This document shows, in pieces, positions 43,794 through 50,275 of a stretch of 64,000 nt of DNA (its first letter is position 1; each line of letters starts with the position of its first letter). The notes under the pieces were generated by a model that was not told the origin of the DNA, searched no databases, and saw nothing but the letters and a program-made list of their open reading frames with translations. A program made the position numbers and the translations under genes. Source of the stretch: Sphingobacterium sp. GVS05A. Lineage in GTDB: Bacteria; Bacteroidota; Bacteroidia; Sphingobacteriales; Sphingobacteriaceae. The stretch is taken from assembly GCF_019969845.1 (NCBI RefSeq), contig NZ_JAHXYR010000008.1:186001-250000 (forward strand). Direction: 5' to 3'.

Positions 43794-45359
43794 ATGAACA
43801 TAGTGCCTCTAAAGCAAGTAGGGCGTTGGGCAGCGATAGCGCTGATCGGACTTACTGTTCTTTCCTGTAAAAAGGATAATCCAAAGCCCGAACCGGAGCC
43901 GGAACCAACTGACCGTACCGATGGTCAGCTTATTAAAGACGATATTTATAAATATTATAAGCTCTATTCCGTATGGGCGGATGGATCCATCCCGGATTAT
44001 TTAAACAATCCGGCTCAGTATACCGATCAATATGGTTCGGCGAGTAACGTGCTTGATGCACTCAAAAGGCTGACACCAGTCCATGTTGCCGCAGGATATG
44101 CAGGTGTTTTTGACCGCTTTTCCTTTATGGAAGGTATCAACGGCTACAATATCGCCGAGCAGGCCAGTACAAAGATGGATAACAATGAAGGCTATGGCAT
44201 CTCAGTACAATGGTTTTCGCTAGATAGTAAGACTGCGCGGCCCTATATTTCCTTTGTCGAAGGCGGGTCTCCGGCACAAGTCGCTGGATTTAAACGTGCA
44301 GATATCATTACATCTGTCAATAATGACAAGGAAAATTATTCGATCGAAGTCAGCTGTCCTGACCCGGGTGGTACCTGTCAAGTGAAAGATCCTGCAGCCT
44401 ACAGCCGTTTGCGGAATAATATCAATACGGCATTGGATGCAGCAGCTCTTACATTGCAGGTGAAGCGTGCTGATAATAAGATCTTCGAAAAAGCGATGAG
44501 CTATAACAATTCGTATGTGATCAATCCGATCTACAAGGATACGATATATACCTATAGCGGTAACAACATCGGGTATTTGGCCTTATCTTCATTTGAAGAG
44601 ATTGAGAATAACAATCAGAATCAGAAAAATATCAATGCAACCTTTGCCCAATATGAGACCAAACAGATCAAAAGCCTGATTGTTGATCTGCGGTACAATG
44701 GCGGAGGCTATGTAGATGCGGCTATCTATATTGCGGATAAGATCGGCGGCGCCAAGACCAAAGGTAAACTGATGCTGACCTATGAAATGAATAAGTACAT
44801 GCAGTCGGATGCGGCAAAGAACTTAAGAGATCAACTGCATATGTCTGATACCTACTTTGACGGACTAAGTACGTTAAATCTTAATAAAGTTTATTTCTTG
44901 GTGAGCGAAGAGACTGCTTCAGCGGCTGAGATGCTGATCAATGTGCTTACGCCGCATCTTCCGGTCCAGATTATAGCCACCGAATCAAGAACCTATGGTA
45001 AGCCTGTTGGTTTTTTTGAGCAGAAAGTCCGGGACAAAGTATCTTATTGGCCGGCTTCATTTATTCTAAAGAATTCACGCGGAAATCTCGGCGAGAAATA
45101 TAACAAGGGAACTGAATCCGGTCTGCGTGATTATTGGGACGGACTTGTTCCTGATAAGAGTGGTGTCGGTGACGATGTGTCAGCCGATGTCGGAGATCCT
45201 CAGGAGAAAATGCTGGCAACAGCTTTAGCTGATGCAGCTCCCACAAGCAAATCACGGGCGGCTATGCGCAGTATCTCGGCACGTACGATCCAAACAGTGG
45301 ATCAGGGCAAAATGCATACAAGGCCGGAGCGTGGTATGATCAAGACAAAGAGCAAATAG
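43794..45359 (+). CDS. S41-family peptidase, lipoprotein
   Basis: The 521-residue lipoprotein has a lipobox LTVLSC, then an acidic-proline linker (KDNPKPEPEPEPTD), an N-terminal helical region, a PDZ-like segment (YGISVQWFSLDSKTARPYISFVEGGSPAQVAGFKRADIITSVN) and an S41 core: SLIVDLRYNGGGYVDAA, catalytic serine in VSEETASAAEMLINVLTP and lysine in ESRTYGKPVGFF. It is a C-terminal-processing peptidase of a type common in Bacteroidota (often annotated as carboxyl-terminal processing protease). The C-terminus ends in a basic low-complexity tail (TSKSRAAMRSISARTIQTVDQ...). It converges with the HPr-kinase cassette and shares a promoter type with the TPR gene. Confidence 0.9.
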   Translation: MNIVPLKQVGRWAAIALIGLTVLSCKKDNPKPEPEPEPTDRTDGQLIKDDIYKYYKLYSVWADGSIPDYLNNPAQYTDQYGSASNVLDALKRLTPVHVAAGYAGVFDRFSFMEGINGYNIAEQASTKMDNNEGYGISVQWFSLDSKTARPYISFVEGGSPAQVAGFKRADIITSVNNDKENYSIEVSCPDPGGTCQVKDPAAYSRLRNNINTALDAAALTLQVKRADNKIFEKAMSYNNSYVINPIYKDTIYTYSGNNIGYLALSSFEEIENNNQNQKNINATFAQYETKQIKSLIVDLRYNGGGYVDAAIYIADKIGGAKTKGKLMLTYEMNKYMQSDAAKNLRDQLHMSDTYFDGLSTLNLNKVYFLVSEETASAAEMLINVLTPHLPVQIIATESRTYGKPVGFFEQKVRDKVSYWPASFILKNSRGNLGEKYNKGTESGLRDYWDGLVPDKSGVGDDVSADVGDPQEKMLATALADAAPTSKSRAAMRSISARTIQTVDQGKMHTRPERGMIKTKSK

Positions 45360-45415
45360 GTTTACTGCCGCTACTTGCGAAGAGAGCAAGTATGAGAATA
45401 GCTATGACAGCTATG

Positions 45416-45454
45416 AAGGTCACAGGATAATCATATTATCCCGTGACCTTTTAG
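45416..45454 (+). terminator. Terminator between the S41 gene and the kinase cassette
   Basis: AAGGTCAC/GTGACCTT with inner GGATAA/TTATCC makes a long hairpin followed by TTAGTTTATT. It can serve both convergent transcripts. Confidence 0.75.
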
Positions 45455-45477
45455 TTTATTAGAAATCTTAATACGAA

Positions 45478-46392
45478 TTATTTACTGCCAAATATGAATG
45501 AATGACACAGCTGGGCAGCAGCCGCGTCTGGCAAGCACTGTAAATAACCTACCGGTATTTCAGCTACAATTTTTTCGAGAATTGTATTCATCCCTGCAAA
45601 GAGATCTTTATTCCATCGGATTGCCGTGCAACTTGGTAGCACCGCAATAAATCCTTTGAGTCCCGGTTGCCAGGTAAAGGTATTGGCCGGAGCCTGCTGT
45701 AGCCGTACGAACGCTTTTAGTGGTAATCGTTCATTTTTATAACAAGGGGTCTTGCCGCTCCATGGTGTTCCATAGATAAAAATGCCCTCCGCTGTTATGC
45801 GGACAGCCGGATTATCATCATTGAGCAATACAGTGTTGGGAATATGGGTAAGCCACAGCCTACTATGTGTACTTTTTCCAGTTCCACTTTTCCCTAAAAA
45901 TGCGATTCCGTTACCTTCATGATTGACCACGGAAGCATGAATCATAATGGTATCGTGCAAGAGACTGGCTTGGCCAAATATCATCATCGACATCCAAGTG
46001 ATCACAGCGCTCTGTTCAGCGGCTGAACTCTCAGGAACATAAATCGTCGATTGTTCAAAGTTGCGGTTACTATACTGATACCATGTCCCGTTGCCCTGCT
46101 CATTTACTATTGTTGTAATAAATGTGTCCTCCTTCTCATAAAAGCGAAAGCGATCTCCCCAAGCAATAGACTCATCTGTCCGCAATAATCCCATATCCAC
46201 TGTTACCGGAGTTTTTTCTAGACTAATATTAATTGTAATATCAGCTTTTCCGTCAGCAATATCGATCTGAAAATCCCGAAAGGAATCCAAGATATAATTC
46301 AAAGCAATATGAGTCGGATGGTTAAATTCCAAAATTAAGTCCGCTATACGATAGCGGGTTTGAGATAACTCCGGTGAATTCGTTATATTCAT
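45478..46392 (-). CDS. HPr-kinase/phosphorylase-like P-loop protein
   Basis: The 304-residue protein has a variable N-terminal half and a C-terminal HprK-like ATPase domain: HDTIMIHASVVNHEGNGIAFLG leads into the P-loop GKSGTGKSTHS (residues 167-177), then LLNDDNPAVRI as Walker-B-like segment and GTPWSGKTPCYKNERLPLKAFVRL. The CRH/HPr-binding features of true HprK are not visible and no HPr is encoded nearby, so the substrate is probably a peptide or small molecule, as for HprK-related kinases found with PqqD proteins in RiPP and exosortase-type loci (family knowledge). Last gene of the cassette, 125 bp after the ABC transporter gene. Confidence 0.8.
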   Translation of the reverse strand: MNITNSPELSQTRYRIADLILEFNHPTHIALNYILDSFRDFQIDIADGKADITINISLEKTPVTVDMGLLRTDESIAWGDRFRFYEKEDTFITTIVNEQGNGTWYQYSNRNFEQSTIYVPESSAAEQSAVITWMSMMIFGQASLLHDTIMIHASVVNHEGNGIAFLGKSGTGKSTHSRLWLTHIPNTVLLNDDNPAVRITAEGIFIYGTPWSGKTPCYKNERLPLKAFVRLQQAPANTFTWQPGLKGFIAVLPSCTAIRWNKDLFAGMNTILEKIVAEIPVGYLQCLPDAAAAQLCHSFIFGSK

Positions 46393-46517
46393 AATTCAGT
46401 TCCTATGTGAATAATTACTTCATGAGCTTGAAGGCTCGGTTCATCTTTTAATATTTATAGCCTATCCAGATTGTTTTCATAGCTATTTGTATTTGCTAAT
46501 CACAGCTATTACTTTAT

Positions 46518-48146
46518 TTAATCAAGGTAGATGCGGTGCTGACATTTATCTGCGAGATGTAAGTCGTGTGTTACAAAAAGACATATTTTATGTTTTCCAT
46601 ATTCGAGCAGGCGTTGTGTTAGCATATCTGAAGTCGTTCTATCTAATGCAGAGGTTACTTCGTCAAAGAGCCAGATATCACCATCGTGCATCAGTGCACG
46701 AGCAATAGCGATACGTTGCGCTTGTCCCTCCGATAGACCTATACCCGATTCTCCCACTAAAGTGTCTACGCCATCTGGAAATTCAAATACAAATTCTGCA
46801 CAGGCCAGCCATAGCGCTTTATCTATATCAAGTGGACTATCTTCTTTGACATGGAGCAACAGGTTTTCACGTATTGTTCCACTGAACAGCGAATTACCCT
46901 GCGGAATATAGGCAAAATTGATGCGGTGCTTTGCCTCCAATGATCGTTCTCCATCTGTATCTACCAATGTGATATCGCCTTTTTCAGCTTTTAGCAGCGA
47001 TAGCAACAGACGGATCAAGGTCGTCTTTCCTTTTCCACTGGGGCCAATAATTGCTGTTGGTTCACCCACTTTGAGGGAAAGATTTAACTGCTGCAGCACC
47101 CATTTGTCTTCATAGCGAAAGGATAGGTCAGTGATGCGCAGTTCTTTTGTCCCATTTAATCGATACTGTTCTACCAGAGGTTCAATCTCGCCTTCTTGTA
47201 ATTCCAAAAGCCGATCTGCAGATACCCGAAAGCGAACAAAACCTGGAATATAAGCAATCAATGCAAGAATTGGTGTTTGAATTCGAGCGACCAATTGCAA
47301 AAAGGCAGTCATTGTTCCAAAAGTAATCTGCCCGGATTGCAGCCGATAGACGCCCCAGATAAAGGCGACTAAATAACCCGCATTCATGGCGACTTTCATG
47401 GCACCTTGGGTATAGGTCGAAAAGTTGATCTGACGCATTTTCAGCATAAAAAGCTGTTGTTGGCTTTCAGTCAATTTCGCACGTCTTTTAGGAAAAATGC
47501 CCATGGCACGGATCAGCAGCCGGAAGCGCAGATTTTCTTGGAGAACTTTTGAAAAATTACTTTCCTCCTCTTTTACCTCCTTGCTCAATTTGCGCATTCT
47601 GCGGAAGTAAATCTTTGAGAATACAAATAAAGGTGATATGGCCAGGATCATCAGGGCAAGCATCGGATCCATATACCATAGGAAGCCCACAGAAGCCAGT
47701 AGTTGAATAATCGTCAATACAAAGGAAAGTGCAGTACTGGCGATGGTATTGGCCACTTCTTCACAATCGGTCTGAATCCGGATCTGGATATCACCTGTAT
47801 GCCAGTTTTTGATCAGCCGCCATACCGATAGCATCTGTGCGTCGAGCATATGGCGCTGCAATTCCAGTGTCATCATCAGCTTGACGCGCTCCAACAGACG
47901 ACCTGAATAGCCTTTTATTGCCACATTTAGCGTGATGCTTCCAATAATGCCGATCAACAGCCACTTAAGGGGTAATTCTCCTGGGGAAGTCGCTACATCA
48001 ACTGCTTTTTTGGACAGGTATACAAAGATCAGGGAAAGACCGATACAGATCAGTTCCAATACAAAGTATAGGAGCAATCTACCACGGTAACCATCGCTGA
48101 CTGACCATGCCCAGCGCGCATGTTGTTTCAGGCTGTTGTTGTTCAT
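46518..48146 (-). CDS. ABC exporter, fused membrane and ATPase domains
   Basis: This 542-residue half-transporter has five to six predicted helices in residues 20-300 (ABC_membrane type) and a nucleotide-binding domain with Walker A GPSGKGKTT (368-376), Q-loop YIPQGNSLFSG, a variant signature LSEGQAQRIAIARAL (E in place of the usual G) and Walker B IWLFDEVTSALD, H-loop FVTHD. No C39 peptidase domain is attached, so leader cleavage, if any, must be by another protein. It lies 21 bp downstream of the PqqD-like gene. Cargo is unknown; context favours a small modified peptide. Confidence 0.88.
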   Translation of the reverse strand: MNNNSLKQHARWAWSVSDGYRGRLLLYFVLELICIGLSLIFVYLSKKAVDVATSPGELPLKWLLIGIIGSITLNVAIKGYSGRLLERVKLMMTLELQRHMLDAQMLSVWRLIKNWHTGDIQIRIQTDCEEVANTIASTALSFVLTIIQLLASVGFLWYMDPMLALMILAISPLFVFSKIYFRRMRKLSKEVKEEESNFSKVLQENLRFRLLIRAMGIFPKRRAKLTESQQQLFMLKMRQINFSTYTQGAMKVAMNAGYLVAFIWGVYRLQSGQITFGTMTAFLQLVARIQTPILALIAYIPGFVRFRVSADRLLELQEGEIEPLVEQYRLNGTKELRITDLSFRYEDKWVLQQLNLSLKVGEPTAIIGPSGKGKTTLIRLLLSLLKAEKGDITLVDTDGERSLEAKHRINFAYIPQGNSLFSGTIRENLLLHVKEDSPLDIDKALWLACAEFVFEFPDGVDTLVGESGIGLSEGQAQRIAIARALMHDGDIWLFDEVTSALDRTTSDMLTQRLLEYGKHKICLFVTHDLHLADKCQHRIYLD

Positions 48147-48167
48147 TTGGATAGATCAATGGAAAGG

Positions 48168-48437
48168 TTATTTTTCCAATAGTCCTTGTTTCTCAAAATC
48201 CGCAAGTAAAACTTTAGCATCGGATTGCGCCTGCTCCTTATCGACCTCATAGTTGTCACAGAGCAGGCCAACGATGGTATTTAGTTCAAATTCTGTTCCT
48301 TTGAGTTGCTCCCAAAGCCATGCCGCAGTGCTATTCAGGGTGTACACGGTCGATAGGTCAACCATATCCTGGCTAGGATCCACAATTAAATGATCTGAAC
48401 CAATTGTTCTCAATACTAAATCCGATCTCAATTTCAT
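48168..48437 (-). CDS. PqqD-family peptide-binding protein (RRE-like)
   Basis: The 89-residue protein is a winged-helix PqqD domain: MKLRSDLVLRTIGSDHLIVDPSQDMVDLSTVYTLNSTAAWLWEQLKGTEFELNTIVGLLCDNYEVDKEQAQSDAKVLLADFEKQGLLEK has the beta-hairpin, the LN.TAA.LWE.L motif and the DV..FL..L-type ending. PqqD domains bind leader peptides of ribosomally made, modified peptides and present them to enzymes. No radical-SAM partner is present here. It appears to have its own promoter (48545-48552). Confidence 0.9.
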   Translation of the reverse strand: MKLRSDLVLRTIGSDHLIVDPSQDMVDLSTVYTLNSTAAWLWEQLKGTEFELNTIVGLLCDNYEVDKEQAQSDAKVLLADFEKQGLLEK

Positions 48438-48455
48438 ATATAAATTATCTGTTTT

Positions 48456-48506
48456 TTAATGGTCATATCCGTTTCCAGGTGCACTGTTCGTTTGTTTATG
48501 CAACAT
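48456..48506 (-). CDS. Possible mini-ORF upstream of the PqqD gene
   Basis: A 16-codon frame, MLHKQTNSAPGNGYDH, lies between the putative pqqD promoter and the pqqD ATG, ending 18 bp before it. It could be a leader peptide, a very short precursor or chance. It lacks a leader-like N-terminal segment and no Shine-Dalgarno precedes it. Confidence 0.15.
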   Translation of the reverse strand: MLHKQTNSAPGNGYDH

Positions 48507-48544
48507 GTCGACGTGATATATTAGGACAATAGAATAAATAAAAC

Positions 48545-48552
48545 CAAAGTTA
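48545..48552 (-). promoter_or_regulatory. Putative promoter for PqqD-ABC-kinase genes
   Basis: TAACTTTG on the minus strand matches the -7 consensus and lies in the 149-bp gap upstream of the PqqD gene, giving a leader of about 100 nt. The peptidase and thioredoxin genes upstream would then be a separate or overlapping transcript. Confidence 0.45.
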
Positions 48553-48586
48553 ATAATTATTTTCCATCAGCATAACCTGTATATCG

Positions 48587-49051
48587 TTATACCATACGTT
48601 TCAATTTGGCAACAATCCGCCGGAGCAGACGGATACGGTACCATGCCAAGCCACGCAATCTTGCCCAGCAGTGATTTAAATTAATTTCCTCGGCTGATTG
48701 CAGTGGATAATGGACCGAAGCGACAGCAATAATGTCCGTTGTGTCTATATACTCCCGTAATACGAGATTACCGTCTCCAGCTAAGACGATCTGTCCATTT
48801 TTCTTTCCGACATAGCGATGAAAAACATACTTCCCTTGGTGTTTGGCCAATAGATTACTCCCCAGCTGCAAAACCCTACCCCGATAGGCCAGCAATAAAA
48901 CGCTGTCTCCATCCTCGATAAACGGACGCATGCTACCACCTTTGATACGGATACGGACCTCCTTACCTTCATCCAGCATCCGTTGTACTTCGGTAAAATA
49001 GAGGTCATTGGAAATAATTCGTGTCTTATTGTCTTCCGAATGTTCGGTCAT
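48587..49051 (-). CDS. S24/S26-type signal-peptidase-like protein with Ser/His dyad
   Basis: The 154-residue protein has the S26 boxes in order: box B IKGGSMRPFI with Ser40, box C GDSVLLL, and box D GKYVFHRYVGKKNGQIVLAGDGN. His78 stands where bacterial type I signal peptidases have the catalytic Lys, as in archaeal/ER signal peptidases. No N-terminal membrane anchor is predicted; the C-terminus is strongly basic (RLRGLAWYRIRLLRRIVAKLKRMV) and may bind the membrane. It could cut a leader peptide before or during export. It lies 6 bp after the DUF5106-thioredoxin gene, clearly in one operon. Confidence 0.82.
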   Translation of the reverse strand: MTEHSEDNKTRIISNDLYFTEVQRMLDEGKEVRIRIKGGSMRPFIEDGDSVLLLAYRGRVLQLGSNLLAKHQGKYVFHRYVGKKNGQIVLAGDGNLVLREYIDTTDIIAVASVHYPLQSAEEINLNHCWARLRGLAWYRIRLLRRIVAKLKRMV

Positions 49052-49057
49052 ATATTA

Positions 49058-49969
49058 TTACTTGGGTTGAACAAAATATTGGATCACTGGCTGTAGGTAA
49101 GTGTCTTTTAATATAACCTTTTTGTTTTCATCCAAGAGATATATTGTTGGCGATGCCTTGAGATCGTATAAGTTGAACGACAGTATCTTGCTATCGGTAT
49201 CAAAACCATTGATCCATTTTTCGGACATTTCAGGCATATAATTTTTCCATTTACTGCGGTCTCCCCAGGGGTCAATCGCGAGTACCTGTACCTCTAATTT
49301 GGTGAAAAGTTGCACCAATTCTGGAGTATCGCGGAGTTGATGGATGGTTTCTTTGCAATGCGAGCAATCCGGGTCGTAAAAGATCAAGAAGGTATATTTA
49401 GCTTTTGTCTGCGATAGTTTTTGTTTTGTTCCATTGGCCAGTTCATAACTAAAGTCCTCTGCGGGCTGCCCTACCTTATTGCGCATTACTAATTTATAGG
49501 TAGGTCTATAGGCTTCTTTCTCTAGATCCGATAATAGGTCAGTTTTGATCATGTAACGTAGAACAGATTCGTAGATGATATCATTTCGCATTGGTGAATT
49601 ACCATTATAGAGATAACGTTCGTATAGTTTAATGAAGTAGTCGAAACTGGTCCTATTGGATTTGGCCTTGTCTAACATCAGGTCTACCGCTTTGTCCCGC
49701 ATGGCAGAATCAGGTGTTTTTGATAATAAACCGATAAAATCAGCGAGTTGCTGCTCTCCTTTGTCTGGATTTTTAACCTGAGCAGTGTCTTTCATGTCGA
49801 ACTTATCCCAGAAATGTAACAAGCTACTATCTGCGGCACTCATCGTACTCGCTTTTTGCGATATTGTTTCGTTACTTTCTTTTTTTGATTTATTATTTCC
49901 ATTGCATGCCCATAGCAGGCCTGCGATCAGGGCCATTGGCAACCAAAAACCAAGAGTTGAACTTTTCAT
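49058..49969 (-). CDS. DUF5106-thioredoxin-fold lipoprotein
   Basis: The 303-residue protein has a lipoprotein signal (LIAGLLWAC, Cys22), an N-terminal helical DUF5106-like region (about 45-165: LHFWDKFDMKDT...LSKTPDSAMRDKAVDLMLDKAKSNRTSFDYFIKLYERYLYNGNSPMRNDIIYESVL) and a C-terminal TlpA/AhpC-like domain (165-303) with the redox motif FYDPDCSHCKE (C202, C205) and cis-Pro region KASPTIYLLD. It should be a periplasmic thiol-disulfide oxidoreductase. It is the first gene of the cassette, hence probably reduces, oxidises or isomerises disulfides of the exported product (inference). Confidence 0.85.
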   Translation of the reverse strand: MKSSTLGFWLPMALIAGLLWACNGNNKSKKESNETISQKASTMSAADSSLLHFWDKFDMKDTAQVKNPDKGEQQLADFIGLLSKTPDSAMRDKAVDLMLDKAKSNRTSFDYFIKLYERYLYNGNSPMRNDIIYESVLRYMIKTDLLSDLEKEAYRPTYKLVMRNKVGQPAEDFSYELANGTKQKLSQTKAKYTFLIFYDPDCSHCKETIHQLRDTPELVQLFTKLEVQVLAIDPWGDRSKWKNYMPEMSEKWINGFDTDSKILSFNLYDLKASPTIYLLDENKKVILKDTYLQPVIQYFVQPK

Positions 49970-50246
49970 TCTAATTTAATGCTTAACTTTGCTAAGTTAA
50001 TAAAACTTTCAGGATTCCATGGACAGAATCATTCGCATGAAGCGATTGTTGTCACTGACTTGCCCTTAGCGTTGTAATAAATCAATGATACCTGATAGAA
50101 TAAAGAGTAAGACGTAGCAAAAGCGCTGTCTTTTACGTTAGATACCTGAATAGCGAAAGATTCTAGCGAGGAGGTAGAGACCTCTTTCCGGCCAGTTTAA
50201 AACCTCTGGTGTAAATATTTTAAACGATTTAATTAAATAGTTTTAC
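49970..50246. other. Divergent intergenic region between the kinase cassette and the EPS cluster
   Basis: No convincing gene. A palindrome TTAACTT-N4-AAGTTAA (49983-50000) sits 14 bp upstream of the thioredoxin gene start and could be an operator or part of its promoter. On the minus strand 50029-50196 stays open for 55 codons without a start codon. Confidence 0.4.
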
Positions 50247-50254
50247 TAATTTTG
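50247..50254 (+). promoter_or_regulatory. EPS-cluster -7 box, deciding the start of the first gene
   Basis: TAATTTTG fits TAnnTTTG. An in-frame TTG at 50252 falls within the box and ATG 50261 would be at the transcript's 5' end, so the likely start is ATG 50276, which also begins a clean signal peptide. Confidence 0.55.
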
Positions 50255-50275
50255 CGGCAAATGCCAATATATCGA

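Noticed and set aside
45478..49969. Reading the PqqD/HPr-kinase cassette as a lasso-peptide cluster
   Set aside because: No asparagine-synthetase-like cyclase, no transglutaminase-like B2 protease and no lasso precursor are present in or around the block.
50029..50196. 55-codon open frame on the minus strand between the cassette and the EPS cluster
   Set aside because: Composition looks protein-like but there is no start codon, no promoter match, and an open stretch of this length is expected by chance in AT-rich DNA at some rate.
50252..50275. TTG start for the polysaccharide export protein
   Set aside because: It overlaps the TAATTTTG promoter box and would spoil the signal peptide; ATG 50276 is preferred.
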